A stretch of 64,000 nt of DNA from CAZKJL01 sp964611095 (GCA_964611095.1 CAZSWJ010000001.1:170970-234969); one strand, 5' to 3'; shown: positions 24,809 to 33,167, counted from the first letter of the stretch. Notes: generated by a model from the sequence alone, not told the origin. A program made the numbers and translations.

Positions 24809-25150
24809 ATGCGCACGAAGACCGGAACTGTCACATCGGCCAAGATGCAAAAAACCGTGGCTGTGACGGTGCACCGCTACGTGATGCACCCCACCTACGA
24901 CAAGCGTTTCCGCGTCAGCAAGAAGTTCCTTGCCGACACGAACGGATTCGATCTCGGAGAAGGGGATGAAGTCGTCATCGCCGAGTGTCGTCCGATGAGC
25001 GCACGCAAGTGCTTCAAAGTCACCGAGATCATCAAGCAGGCTCCCCGCGTCGCCGCCATGAAGACCGAGGAAGTGGAGATGACCACCAAGCGCGACCACC
25101 GCGATTCACTCGCCGAGAAGAAGAAGTCCAAAGATTCCCCCGCATCATGA
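24809..25150 (+). CDS. rpsQ: 30S ribosomal protein S17
   Basis: 113 residues, about 30 longer than usual. The core has GTVTSAKMQKTVAVTVHRYV and GDEVVIAECRPMSARKCFKV. The tail is charged (TTKRDHRDSLAEKKKSKDSP). S17 is a primary binder of 16S rRNA. The TGA stop overlaps the L14 start (ATGA) and shows that UGA is a stop in this organism. Confidence 0.95.
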   Translation: MRTKTGTVTSAKMQKTVAVTVHRYVMHPTYDKRFRVSKKFLADTNGFDLGEGDEVVIAECRPMSARKCFKVTEIIKQAPRVAAMKTEEVEMTTKRDHRDSLAEKKKSKDSPAS

Positions 25151-25515
25151 TCCAGCAGCAGACCATCCTCAACGTGGCAGACAATACGGGCGCCAAGACC
25201 TGCATGTGCATCAAAGTGCTCGGCGGATCCAAGCGTCGCTACGCGGCCGTCGGTGACGTCATCGTCGTCGCCATCAAGACCGCAGCTCCCCGCGGCACCG
25301 TGAAGCAGCACGCCGTGGAGCGCGCCGTCATCGTCCGCACCCGCAAGATCACGCGCCGCAAGGACGGCAGCGGCATCCGCTTCGATGACAACGCCTGCGT
25401 CATCATCGACGCCAACAAGGAACCCAAAGGAACCCGCGTCTTCGGACCCATCGCTCGCGAACTCCGCTCCGCCGGTTACCAGAAGATCATCTCCCAAGCC
25501 CCCGACGTTCTCTAA
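25147..25515 (+). CDS. rplN: 50S ribosomal protein L14
   Basis: 122 residues, exact family length, with MIQQQTILNVADNTGAKTCM at the start and the conserved GSGIRFDDNACVII. L14 contacts the small subunit at an intersubunit bridge. The start overlaps the S17 stop by 4 bases. Confidence 0.97.
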   Translation: MIQQQTILNVADNTGAKTCMCIKVLGGSKRRYAAVGDVIVVAIKTAAPRGTVKQHAVERAVIVRTRKITRRKDGSGIRFDDNACVIIDANKEPKGTRVFGPIARELRSAGYQKIISQAPDVL

Positions 25516-25521
25516 ACTCCC

Positions 25522-26016
25522 ATGAAGCTCTCACTCGGTGACTCCGTCATCATCATCTCCGGCAAGGACAAGGGTAAGAAAGGCACCGTCATGCGCGTGC
25601 TCCACACTCAGAACCGCGTCATCGTGAGCGGCGTCAACCTGGTCACCAAGCACGTCAAAAAGACGACGCAGGAGGCCGGCCGCAAGATGCAGTACGAGTC
25701 CTCCATCCACGCCAGCAACGTCATGATCCTGGACCCCAAGACGGGCAAAGGCGTCCGCATCGGTTACAAGGTCGATAGCAAGACCGGCAAGAAGACCCGT
25801 GTCGCCCGCGGCAGCGGAACCGAGCTCGCCCGCGTGAAGGGTGCCGCCAAGTCCGCCGACGCTCCGAAGAACGCCAAGCCCAACAAGAAGTCTCCGTTCT
25901 GGAAGCGCGTCGGATTCGGCGCCGATGCCGCAGTCGACGAAGTCGGCGGCGCCAAGACCGAGGCCGCAGTTCCCGCAGCACCCACGCACACCCGTTCCGC
26001 CGGTCGCGGTTCCTAA
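25522..26016 (+). CDS. rplX: 50S ribosomal protein L24
   Basis: 164 residues against about 104 usually. The KOW motif is clear near the start (GDSVIIISGKDKGKKGTVMR), followed by NLVTKHVKKT. Residues after about 100 form an Ala/Lys-rich extension containing SPFWKRVGFGADAAVDEVGG. L24 starts large-subunit assembly. Confidence 0.93.
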   Translation: MKLSLGDSVIIISGKDKGKKGTVMRVLHTQNRVIVSGVNLVTKHVKKTTQEAGRKMQYESSIHASNVMILDPKTGKGVRIGYKVDSKTGKKTRVARGSGTELARVKGAAKSADAPKNAKPNKKSPFWKRVGFGADAAVDEVGGAKTEAAVPAAPTHTRSAGRGS

Positions 26017-26022
26017 TATCCC

Positions 26023-26604
26023 ATGGCTTTCGTACCCCTCCAGAAACGGCTCAAGACCGACATTGCAGAAGCGCTCAAGCGCGAGCTGAAGGTCGACAAC
26101 GTGAACGCACTTCCGCGCATCACGAAAGTGATCGTGAACGTGGGTCTCAGCCAGAAGAAGTACTCCAGCAAAGACATTCAGCAGTTCATCTCGGAGTCGC
26201 TTGCCACGATCACCGGCCAGAAGCCGGCCGTCCGCAAGTCGCGCATGTCCATCAGCAACTTCAACATCCGCGAGAACATGATCGTCGGCATGGTCGTCAC
26301 CCTCCGCGGCAAAGCCATGTACCACTTCCTCGATCGATTGCTCGGTTATGCCCTGCCCCGCATCCGCGACTTCCGCGGACTCCCGACCAAATTGGACGGA
26401 CGCGGCAACTACGCCATCGGACTCACCGACCAGTCGATCTTCCCCGAGCTCCCCGCTCCGGACGCCACGAAGATCTTCGGCATGCAGATTCAGATCACCA
26501 CCAACGCCGGCTCCGACGAGCGCGGTCTCGCACTCCTGAAACAGATCGGCATGCCGTTCCGCCGCCCGACCAAAAAGTCCGGCGAGGTTGCATCCGCCGC
26601 ATAA
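26023..26604 (+). CDS. rplE: 50S ribosomal protein L5
   Basis: 193 residues, slightly long. Conserved parts include LPRITKVIVNVGLS, KPAVRKSRMSISNFNIREN and RDFRGLPTKLDGRGNY. L5 binds 5S rRNA and the P-site tRNA. ATG follows TAATATCCC. Confidence 0.96.
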   Translation: MAFVPLQKRLKTDIAEALKRELKVDNVNALPRITKVIVNVGLSQKKYSSKDIQQFISESLATITGQKPAVRKSRMSISNFNIRENMIVGMVVTLRGKAMYHFLDRLLGYALPRIRDFRGLPTKLDGRGNYAIGLTDQSIFPELPAPDATKIFGMQIQITTNAGSDERGLALLKQIGMPFRRPTKKSGEVASAA

Positions 26605-26652
26605 CATTGCGATAATCCCTCACCCCTTACCCACTCCTATCATTTAATCCTC

Positions 26653-26877
26653 ATGGCTCGCGACGCACTCGTCATCGGCTGGAAAAAGAAGCGCGCAGCC
26701 GTGGAAAAGGCACGTGCCGCAGGCAAGAAGCCGGTGATGGCCGTTCGCTCCTACAATCGCTGCAAACTCTGCTTCCGCCGCGGCGGCTACATGCGTTTCT
26801 TCGGTACCTGCCGCATTTGCTTCCGTGAGCTCGCCGTCAACGGCGACATCCCGGGTCTCAAGAAATCTTCCTGGTAA
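26653..26877 (+). CDS. rpsN: 30S ribosomal protein S14, zinc-ribbon type
   Basis: 74 residues, with the two CxxC pairs of the zinc form (RCKLCFRRGG and TCRICFREL) and the C-terminal GDIPGLKKSSW. The N-terminus is some 12 residues longer than the usual 61-residue type. S14 completes the head of the small subunit. Confidence 0.95.
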   Translation: MARDALVIGWKKKRAAVEKARAAGKKPVMAVRSYNRCKLCFRRGGYMRFFGTCRICFRELAVNGDIPGLKKSSW

Positions 26878-26889
26878 TCCCTCACTCTC

Positions 26890-27276
26890 ATGCCTCTCAC
26901 TGATCCCATCGGCGACTTCGTTACCCGCATGCGCAACGCACAGCACGGACGCAGGTCCGAGTGCAGCGCACCGTGGTCGCGCCTGAAGGAGTCCATTGCG
27001 AACCTGCTCAAGGAGCACAAGTTCATCCAGGACTTCCGCGTCGAGGGCGAAACCGCATCCAAGAATCTCATCGTTGCCTTCCGTGCCGATCGTCCGGCTC
27101 TGGAACTCAAGCGCATCTCCACTCCCGGCGCACGCAAGTACGTCGGTGCCACGGACATCCGCAAGCACCTGCACGGTGCCACCATCGCCATCATCTCCAC
27201 CAGCAGCGGTCTCGTCACCAGCAAGGACGCCCGCAAGAACAATATCGGCGGTGAAATCCTCTGTACCGTTTCCTAA
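26890..27276 (+). CDS. rpsH: 30S ribosomal protein S8
   Basis: 128 residues, normal. DPIGDFVTRMRNAQHGR at the start and STSSGLVTSKDARKNNIGGE at the end are typical. S8 binds the central domain of 16S rRNA and, in many bacteria, its own operon mRNA. CT-rich leader (CCCTCACTCTC) before ATG. Confidence 0.96.
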   Translation: MPLTDPIGDFVTRMRNAQHGRRSECSAPWSRLKESIANLLKEHKFIQDFRVEGETASKNLIVAFRADRPALELKRISTPGARKYVGATDIRKHLHGATIAIISTSSGLVTSKDARKNNIGGEILCTVS

Positions 27277-27285
27277 CCTTCTCTC

Positions 27286-27846
27286 ATGTCTCGCATTGGT
27301 GCCAAAACCATCGCAGTACCGTCCGGAGTCACCGTTGAGGTGAAAGCCGGCGTCGTACACGTGAAGGGAGCGAAGGGCGAACTCACGTACAAGCTCCTCC
27401 CCGAGATCGGCATCGATGTCGAGGGCAGCACGGTCCGCGTGAAGCGCGTTCTCGAGAACCAGGAATCCAAGGCTCGTCACGGTCTCACCCGCGCTCTCCT
27501 CGTGAACATGGTGAAGGGAGTCGCCGACGGCCATGAGCGCAAAATCGAAATCGTCGGTGTGGGTTACAAGGCCCAGATCAAGGGAAAGACGCTCGCACTC
27601 AGCCTCGGATTCTCGCACCCCGTCGACTTCGCCCTTCCCGAGGGCATCGAAGTCGTACAGGACGAGAAGAACAAGAACCTCCTCACCATCCGCGGCATCG
27701 ACAAGCAGCTCGTCGGACAGGTTGCATCCAACCTCCGCGAACTCCGTCCGCCGGAGCCGTACAAGGGCAAGGGTATCCGCTACACCGATGAAATCGTCCG
27801 TCGCAAGCCGGGCAAGGCCGCAGCCGCTAAGGCAACCGCCGCTTAA
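27286..27846 (+). CDS. rplF: 50S ribosomal protein L6
   Basis: 186 residues, normal plus a short Ala/Lys end. Conserved SRIGAKTIAVPSGV, GVGYKAQIKGKTLALSLGFS and the PEPYKGKGIRYTDE C-terminal signature. L6 sits near the sarcin-ricin loop. Confidence 0.97.
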   Translation: MSRIGAKTIAVPSGVTVEVKAGVVHVKGAKGELTYKLLPEIGIDVEGSTVRVKRVLENQESKARHGLTRALLVNMVKGVADGHERKIEIVGVGYKAQIKGKTLALSLGFSHPVDFALPEGIEVVQDEKNKNLLTIRGIDKQLVGQVASNLRELRPPEPYKGKGIRYTDEIVRRKPGKAAAAKATAA

Positions 27847-27861
27847 TCACCTCCGCAACTC

Positions 27862-28197
27862 ATGAAGCCCACCAAGCACCAACTCCGAGCCAGCCGTAAG
27901 CGCCGCATCCGCGCCAAGGTCGCAGGCACCCCCGCACGTCCGCGCCTCACGGTGTACGTGTCGCTCACCAAGGTCTACGCCCAGATCATCGATGACTCCG
28001 CAGGCAAGACCCTCGCGGCCTCGTCCTCGGCCAAGGGCAAGAACATGGCCTCGGCCACGAAGGTCGGCCAGGAGATCGCCAAGAAAGCCAAAGATCTGAA
28101 AGTCACTTCCGTCGTCTTCGACCGCAACGGACGACGCTACCACGGCCGCATCAAGGCTCTGGCCGATGCCGCCCGCGAAGGCGGACTCACGTTCTAA
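27862..28197 (+). CDS. rplR: 50S ribosomal protein L18
   Basis: 111 residues, normal. GTPARPRLTVYVSLTKVYAQ and FDRNGRRYHGRIKALADAAR are family landmarks. L18 carries 5S rRNA into the large subunit with L5. Confidence 0.96.
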   Translation: MKPTKHQLRASRKRRIRAKVAGTPARPRLTVYVSLTKVYAQIIDDSAGKTLAASSSAKGKNMASATKVGQEIAKKAKDLKVTSVVFDRNGRRYHGRIKALADAAREGGLTF

Positions 28198-28221
28198 CCT
28201 CCCGCTTCCAATTCTTCTTTC

Positions 28222-28848
28222 ATGTCAGCCAAGACCTCCCGCCCCGACCGCAAACGTAACGACCGCCGTGACAAGCGCGAGCCCAGCGAGTACGACGACG
28301 TCACGCTCGCCATCGACCGCGTCACGCGCGTCGTGAAAGGTGGACGCCGCATGCGTTTCCGCGCCGTTGTCGTTCTCGGCAACCGCAAGGGTAAAGTGGG
28401 TCTCGGAACCGGAAAGGCGACCGAAGTGCAGCAAGCAATCCAGAAAGCTCAGCGCGATGCGAAGCGTGCCATGATCATCGTTCCGATGAAGGGTGACACC
28501 ATCCCGCACGAAGTGAACGTAAAGCACAAAGCTGCAGTTCTGCGCCTCATGCCCGCCAGCAAGGGTACGGGTATCATCGCCGGAGGACCGCTCCGCGCCA
28601 TCCTCGACCTCGCCGGTGTGAAGGACATTCTCGCCAAGCGTTTCGGCACGGGCAACAAGCTCGTCAACGCCCAGGCTTCCATCAAGGCTCTCCAGATGCT
28701 CCGCGGCAGCCGCGCAGCAAAGGCCGCCGACAGCAAGCCCGTCCCCAAGTCCGAAGTTCCCGGTCACATCGAAGAGAATCTTCCGATCAAAGAAGTGAAG
28801 ATGACCGAGAAGGACAAGAAGGCCATGGATAAGGGTATCAACGGATAG
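28222..28848 (+). CDS. rpsE: 30S ribosomal protein S5
   Basis: 208 residues with N- and C-terminal extensions. Core motifs are RMRFRAVVVLGNRKGKVGLG and PASKGTGIIAGGPLRAILDL. S5 guards decoding fidelity and mRNA entry. In most bacteria L30 and L15 follow; here L30 is missing and a palindromic element plus a three-gene island intervene before L15, so S5 probably ends the first transcript. Confidence 0.97.
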   Translation: MSAKTSRPDRKRNDRRDKREPSEYDDVTLAIDRVTRVVKGGRRMRFRAVVVLGNRKGKVGLGTGKATEVQQAIQKAQRDAKRAMIIVPMKGDTIPHEVNVKHKAAVLRLMPASKGTGIIAGGPLRAILDLAGVKDILAKRFGTGNKLVNAQASIKALQMLRGSRAAKAADSKPVPKSEVPGHIEENLPIKEVKMTEKDKKAMDKGING

Positions 28849-28853
28849 GGACT

Positions 28854-28926
28854 GAATCATGAATTATGAAGCATGAAGTAAGGTTTTTTACATTTCATAA
28901 TTCATGATTCTCTCTTCATAATTCAA
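28854..28926. repeat. Palindromic word-repeat element (period 7, ATTATGA type) / likely terminator
   Basis: Left words ATCATGA, ATTATGA, AGCATGA; loop with TTTTTT; right arm with a perfect 17-bp match (28854-28870 with 28894-28910), then a further word copy (CTTCATAATTCA). It lies 6 bases behind the S5 stop and probably ends that transcript. Confidence 0.8.
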
Positions 28927-28931
28927 TCGTT

Positions 28932-29465
28932 ATGAAAGCTCTCCTCGTCATCGCGCAGAAGGGTTACCAAGACGTGGAACTCAACGGCACGCGTGACGGT
29001 TTGCTCGCAGCCGGTTTTTCCGTGGTCCTTTGCAGCAAGCAAACGGGGGAGTGTATCGGCAAGTACGACGGTCGTGAGACCGCGGAGATCGCGATGCGCG
29101 AGGTTAACGTCGGCGATTACGATCGGGTTGCCTTCATCGGCGGACCCGGTGCCTTCGCTCTGGCCGACGATACGGAGGCTCTGGCTCTCGCTCAGGCCGT
29201 CTTCCAGGGCAAGAAGCCCTTAGGCGCCATCTGCATCGCTCCGACGATCCTGGCCGCAGCGGGAGTACTCCGGGGCAAGAGGGCGACGGTAGCCACTCCG
29301 TCCGAGGAGCAGGTACCGTTTTTGGAATCGAAGGGCGCGACGTATACGGGGCAGCCGGTCACTGTTGATGGACTCATCGTCACGGCGAATGGGCCTGCAG
29401 CCGCTGTGGAATTCGGGAAGGTATTCGCTGCGATGAGTAGTCAGGACGTAGTACGTAGCAAGTAG
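28932..29465 (+). CDS. DJ-1/PfpI family protein
   Basis: About 177 residues with the DJ-1/PfpI fold. The nucleophile is Cys101 in GAICIAPTILAAAGVLRGK, and Glu16 in QDVEL is the usual partner. Members act as proteases, glyoxalases, deglycases or chaperones; the exact activity cannot be read from sequence. The last residues (SSQDVVRSK) are encoded by the palindromic element downstream and are probably not part of the ancestral protein. The gene occupies the place where rpmD (L30) is usually found. Confidence 0.9.
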   Translation: MKALLVIAQKGYQDVELNGTRDGLLAAGFSVVLCSKQTGECIGKYDGRETAEIAMREVNVGDYDRVAFIGGPGAFALADDTEALALAQAVFQGKKPLGAICIAPTILAAAGVLRGKRATVATPSEEQVPFLESKGATYTGQPVTVDGLIVTANGPAAAVEFGKVFAAMSSQDVVRSK

Positions 29466-29524
29466 TAAGCACAGTAAACAATGCATGTTTGTTGCATGCA
29501 CCCTTACTACTTACTACGTACTAC
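29437..29524. repeat. Palindromic word-repeat element (period 7, ACGTAGT type) between convergent genes
   Basis: Left words ACGTAGT, ACGTAGC, AAGTAGT, AAG; right words CTTACTA, CTTACTA, CGTACTA, CTT. Arms 29449-29469 and 29503-29523 pair at 20 of 21 positions. The left arm supplies the last codons and stop of the PfpI gene; the right arm supplies the stop of the ACT-domain gene on the other strand. Confidence 0.85.
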
Positions 29525-29904
29525 TTGAGCGCCTTTTTCGCCTTCTCGATGTCATCGACCGCCAAGTAACACATGGCGTCTTTGCCGAGCGACGTGGCGT
29601 AAATGTGGCGGATGTTGATGCCCGCTCCGGCGCAGAGGCGAGCCACTTGAGCGATGGCACCCGGCTTGTTCTTCACCTCGAACGCGAGCACTTCGGTCGT
29701 CGTCACTTCACCCAAATCACGGAGCACGAGCTTGGCCGTTTCCACGTCGTCCAAAATCAAGTGAACGACCGAACTTTTCTCACCGTCGGTGCAGAAGAGG
29801 GCTTCGATGTTCACTTCGGCCGAGCGGAGTTTGTCCGACATGCGCGCGAGCGAACCGGGGTTGTTCGGGATGCCGACGTTGAGCTGGGTGGCGATTTGGA
29901 CCAT
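29521..29904 (-). CDS. Tandem ACT-domain protein
   Basis: 127 residues made of two ACT-like ligand-binding halves: GIPNNPGSLARMSDKLRSAE and VKNKPGAIAQVARLCAGAGI. ACT domains usually bind amino acids and regulate enzymes. No catalytic domain is attached, so this is probably a stand-alone sensor; its partner is unknown. It starts about 9 bases after a predicted transcription start and ends inside the palindromic element shared with the PfpI gene. Confidence 0.85.
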   Translation of the reverse strand: MVQIATQLNVGIPNNPGSLARMSDKLRSAEVNIEALFCTDGEKSSVVHLILDDVETAKLVLRDLGEVTTTEVLAFEVKNKPGAIAQVARLCAGAGINIRHIYATSLGKDAMCYLAVDDIEKAKKALK

Positions 29905-29919
29905 AAATGGTTGGCGAAC

Positions 29920-29948
29920 AGTTTGAGTACACTCCTGAAAGGTGTCAA
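29920..29948 (-). promoter_or_regulatory. Promoter of the ACT-domain gene
   Basis: On the minus strand: TTGACA (29948-29943), 17-base spacer, CAAACT (29925-29920). The -10 is weak. Just upstream lie two hairpins, CCGCTG / CAGCGG followed by TTTT, and a long one with GCGACGGG / CCCGTCGC (29992-30031). Confidence 0.45.
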
Positions 29949-30044
29949 GGCAGCTGCGTTTACTTTCCGCTGCCTACAGCGGTTTTCTGATGCGACGGGA
30001 TGCCAATAGCAGTGTCGTAGCACCCCGTCGCGTTCCGTATTCGC

Positions 30045-30320
30045 TTACACGGGAATATCGATATCGCCCTGTCCGATGTATCCGAACCGTCGCAGCGTTT
30101 CATGCGCTTGGTCCGCGATGGCGCTCACTTCGCGCTGGAACTCCGGATCATTCACGTTCGGCATGTGGCCGTAGTGTCCGCGGGGATCGCGGGTGACGTC
30201 ATCGGGGAAGCCGCCGTAGCCCGCTTCGTCCGCGATGGGCGCTTGGGGATTGAAACGTCGGTTTGTCGCGTCGGAGAATGCATCGATATCGGCGGCGGTG
30301 ACGGTACGAGAAGTATTCAT
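30045..30320 (-). CDS. Hypothetical acidic protein (91 aa)
   Basis: No family recognised. The protein is polar and acidic with a Gly/Tyr/Pro-rich middle (DEAGYGGFPDDVTRDPRGHY) and a helical part (EVSAIADQAHETLRRFGYIG). No signal peptide. It reads against the ribosomal genes. A strong hairpin (29992-30031) lies just behind it. Confidence 0.6.
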   Translation of the reverse strand: MNTSRTVTAADIDAFSDATNRRFNPQAPIADEAGYGGFPDDVTRDPRGHYGHMPNVNDPEFQREVSAIADQAHETLRRFGYIGQGDIDIPV

Positions 30321-30724
30321 GGGAAGACGTGGGAAAATGAAATAAGAAAAATCGGCCTCGCTGGGGAAGGAGGCTCTGCTTGGGTTGTCTTGATTCCCCT
30401 TTACGCAGCCAGCCGCCTTCCCGCCATAAGCGAGAGAAGGAGGTTAAGGCCGAGGGACAAGAAACGTTTGTTCATCGAGATCCCAAGTATGCGGATTTTT
30501 TAAGGAAGATCAAGATTGATGGGCGAGTGGCGGGTAGCGGTTAGGAAGGTTTTTTCACTGCTGCAGCGTTTCTACCCGCTATCCGCCAACCGCTACTCGC
30601 CGCGTTTTCCCCTTGTCGACCCGCCATTTCATCTGTAGCCTCTGACCCCGCTACGGTAGAGTAGGGCTTACGAAACGACTTTCTCTTCTCCGTGACGGAT
30701 TTTCCACTCGTACCGCACTTTCCA
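30321..30724. other. Intergenic region between the island and rplO
   Basis: No gene is seen. It holds an imperfect hairpin with arms GGGAAGGAGGC and GCCGCCTTCCC (about 30363-30422), the palindromic element at 30524-30602, and a -10-like TAGAGT at 30658-30663, the same hexamer as the L3 promoter, which may restart transcription of the second ribosomal block. No clear -35 is visible. Confidence 0.5.
30524..30602. repeat. Palindromic word-repeat element (period 7, GCGGGTA type)
   Basis: Left words GCGAGTG, GCGGGTA, GCGGTTA; loop with TTTTTT and CTGCTGCAG; right words TACCCGC, TATCCGC, CAACCGC, TACTCGC. Same word family as the elements in the 23S rRNA, lysS and before adk. Confidence 0.85.
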
Positions 30725-31168
30725 ATGCTCCATAAGCTCAAGCCCAACAAAGGTTCCACGCACAAGCGCGTTCGCGTTGCACGCGGCAACGGTTCCGGCA
30801 TCGGAACCACGGCCGGTCGTGGAACGAAAGGTCAGCAGTCCCGCGCAGGCAAGGGCCGCCGCCTCGGTTTCGAAGGAGGTCAGACCCCGCTCATTCGCCG
30901 CCAGCCCAAGCTCGGCGGATTCTTGCACCCGCGCCGCGAAGACACCGAGACCATCAACATCGACACGCTCGAGGCCAAGGCTCCGGCCGGCACGCATGAC
31001 GTCAGCACGCTGGCCACGCTCCGCCTCATCGGCGGCAAGCGCCCCGTGAAGCTCCTCGGTCGCGGCAAGGTCACCAAGAAATTCCAGATCACTGTGAACG
31101 CCGCTTCCAAGTCCGCCAAGCAGGCGGTCGAGAAGGCCGGCGGTTCCGTCACCATCGTCAAAGCGTAA
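30725..31168 (+). CDS. rplO: 50S ribosomal protein L15
   Basis: 147 residues, normal. HKLKPNKGSTHKRVRVARGN, GRGTKGQQSRAGKG and FEGGQTPLIRRQPKLGG are standard. The ATG at 30725 gives the family start; an in-frame ATG 33 bases upstream adds unrelated residues. L15 opens the second ribosomal block; its stop overlaps the secY start by one base (TAATG), so the two are translationally coupled. Confidence 0.96.
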   Translation: MLHKLKPNKGSTHKRVRVARGNGSGIGTTAGRGTKGQQSRAGKGRRLGFEGGQTPLIRRQPKLGGFLHPRREDTETINIDTLEAKAPAGTHDVSTLATLRLIGGKRPVKLLGRGKVTKKFQITVNAASKSAKQAVEKAGGSVTIVKA

Positions 31169-32448
31169 TGTTCACCTACCTCAAGCAGCTTTGGCAGTCT
31201 CGTGAGTTGCGCCGCCGCATCTTCATCACGATCGGCCTGCTCATCGTGTACCGCCTCGTCTCCCACATCACGATTCCGGGAGCCGACCGCGCACTCTTGC
31301 AGCAGTTCCTCAACAACAGCGCCGGAGCGGGAGCTCTCGGTATTTTTGCCGCACTCACTGGTGGAGCCATCCAGAACTTCTCCATCGCGCTGCTCGGTCT
31401 CTCGCCGTACATCAACGCATCCATCATCCTGCAGCTCTGCACCGTCATCTTCCCGAAGCTCGAGGCTCTCAGCAAAGAGGGTGTCCAGGGTCAGCAGAAG
31501 ATCAACACGTACACGCGTTGGATGAGCATCGGTCTCGCCTTCATGCAGAGCTACGGTTTCATTCTGCTCCTCAACCGCGGCGGCAGCGGCAACATCGTCC
31601 CCACCACGTTCCCCGACGTCCTCTTCCCGATGCTCTTCGTCTCGGTCGGATGTGTGTTCGTCATGTGGATCGGTGAGCTCATCACGGAGATGGGTATCGG
31701 CAACGGCATCTCGCTTCTCATCTTCACGGGCATCGTCGCCCGCATGCCCGCAACGCTTTCCACGATGTTCATCGCCGGTCAGGAAAAGATCTCGGCGTTC
31801 TACCTCTTCGTCATCGTTTCTCTCGCCATGCTCGTGGCCGTGGTGCTCTTCACCGACGCACACCGCGCCATCCCCATCACCTACGCCAACCAAGGCGCGG
31901 GCCGTGGCGTAAAGGGAAATATTCCCGTGCGCCTGAACCAGGCCGGCATGGTGCCCATCATCTTCGCCATCTCACTCATCACGTTCCCGGGCATCATCGC
32001 TCAGTTCCTCCAGACCGCTCCGCGTTTCCAGGGAATCGTGAGCTTCATCAACCTGAACCTCAACTCGCAGCAGCCGACCATTCTCTACATGGCCATCTAC
32101 TTCCTGCTCGTCATCGCCTTCACGTACTTCTACGTCTCCGTCACCTTCAAGCCCGATGACGTCGCCGAGAACATTCAGAAGCGCGGCGGCTTCATCCCCG
32201 GCGTTCGCCCGGGCCGCGAGACGGCCAAAATGCTCGAGCGCGTCAGCAATCGCCTGAACCTCTGGGGCGGCGTGTTCCTCGGTATCGTCGCCATCGTCCC
32301 GCTCATCTTCACGCGCTATTCCACGCTCTCGTCCCAGGACCTCATCATCTCCGGTTCCGGTCTCATCATCATCGTCGGCGTGGTGCTCGAGCTCATTCGT
32401 CAGGTCAACGCGCAGCTGCTCGCACACGACTACGAGAAGCTTGTCTAA
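31168..32448 (+). CDS. secY: Protein translocase subunit SecY
   Basis: 426 residues with about ten membrane helices. Landmarks are ITIPGADRALLQQFLNNSAG early, GIGNGISLLIFTGIVARMP, and KPDDVAENIQKRGGFIPGVR PGRET in the cytoplasmic loop. SecY forms the channel for exported and membrane proteins, which here include the giant surface proteins at both window ends. It directly follows L15 as usual; a palindromic element separates it from adk. Confidence 0.97.
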   Translation: MFTYLKQLWQSRELRRRIFITIGLLIVYRLVSHITIPGADRALLQQFLNNSAGAGALGIFAALTGGAIQNFSIALLGLSPYINASIILQLCTVIFPKLEALSKEGVQGQQKINTYTRWMSIGLAFMQSYGFILLLNRGGSGNIVPTTFPDVLFPMLFVSVGCVFVMWIGELITEMGIGNGISLLIFTGIVARMPATLSTMFIAGQEKISAFYLFVIVSLAMLVAVVLFTDAHRAIPITYANQGAGRGVKGNIPVRLNQAGMVPIIFAISLITFPGIIAQFLQTAPRFQGIVSFINLNLNSQQPTILYMAIYFLLVIAFTYFYVSVTFKPDDVAENIQKRGGFIPGVRPGRETAKMLERVSNRLNLWGGVFLGIVAIVPLIFTRYSTLSSQDLIISGSGLIIIVGVVLELIRQVNAQLLAHDYEKLV

Positions 32449-32453
32449 AAAGT

Positions 32454-32525
32454 GCGGATAGCGTGTAGCGGGTAGAACCGCTATTTTTGATTTCCTACCC
32501 GCTAACCGCTACCTTCTACCCGCTC
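32454..32525. repeat. Palindromic word-repeat element (period 7) between secY and adk
   Basis: Left words GCGGATA, GCGTGTA, GCGGGTA; loop with CTATTTTTGATTTCC; right words TACCCGC, TAACCGC, TACCTTC, TACCCGC. It fills almost the whole gap (secY stop at 32448, adk ATG at 32528), so its right arm acts as the pyrimidine-rich leader of adk. Confidence 0.85.
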
Positions 32526-32527
32526 AT

Positions 32528-33085
32528 ATGGATTTGGTTTTCTTCGGAATTCAAGGCAGCGGAAAAGGAACGCAAGCGAAGAAGCTCGCGGCCGAATTCG
32601 GTTACGACATTTTCGAGGCGGGGGGGGAGCTCCGGAAAATCGCGGCGTCGGGCAGCAAGCTCGGCGAGACGGTGAAGAGTTACATCGACCACGGTCACTT
32701 GGTGCCGCACGAGATCATCATGGAGGTGGTCAAAGCCGCCGTTGGAATGCGTCCCACATCCACGAAGATTCTCTTCGACGGCATTCCCCGCGACCTCGAC
32801 CAAATGCGCGATTTTGACGCGATTATGAAGGCCGCAGGGCGTGATTTCCGGGCCATTCACTTCCTTTTGGACGCGAATGAGGCCGAAAAGCGTATTTTGG
32901 GCCGCGCAAAGGCAGAAGGCCGTGCCGATGATGCCAATACCGAGATCATCCGTCGTCGCATGAGCACCTTTTCCGAGAAGACGCTTCCGGTCATCGAGAA
33001 GTACGTGCAGGCCAAAAAGGTGGCTGAAATAAGGGCCGATCGAGGGGTCGACGAAGTCTACTTAGAGCTGAAAAAGCTTGTCTGA
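32528..33085 (+). CDS. adk: Adenylate kinase (short LID)
   Basis: 185 residues. P-loop GIQGSGKGTQAKKLA, AMP-binding FDGIPRDLDQMRDFD and a Glu/Arg-rich C-terminal part are present; the long zinc-type LID is missing. It interconverts ATP, ADP and AMP. Its place after secY is the usual one. A second adenylate kinase-like gene follows across an assembly gap. Confidence 0.93.
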   Translation: MDLVFFGIQGSGKGTQAKKLAAEFGYDIFEAGGELRKIAASGSKLGETVKSYIDHGHLVPHEIIMEVVKAAVGMRPTSTKILFDGIPRDLDQMRDFDAIMKAAGRDFRAIHFLLDANEAEKRILGRAKAEGRADDANTEIIRRRMSTFSEKTLPVIEKYVQAKKVAEIRADRGVDEVYLELKKLV

Positions 33086-33112
33086 GACTCAAAAAGTCAT
33101 CATTGACCCTTG

Positions 33113-33167
33113 CCAAGAAAGTACAGTTTTCGTATCATTCGCGAGTCCTGTTTATTGACTTATTTCA
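33113..33167. repeat. Left copy of 55-base repeat flanking the assembly gap
   Basis: Identical to 33268-33322. Contig ends that overlap in this way usually mean that the N run replaces nothing and the true sequence carries one copy. Confidence 0.85.

Noticed and set aside
29485..30503. Plus-strand frames of 174 and 133 codons opposite the ACT-domain and 91-aa genes
   Set aside because: The ACT domains are recognisable on the minus strand; the plus frames have no family signal and run into the palindromic element.
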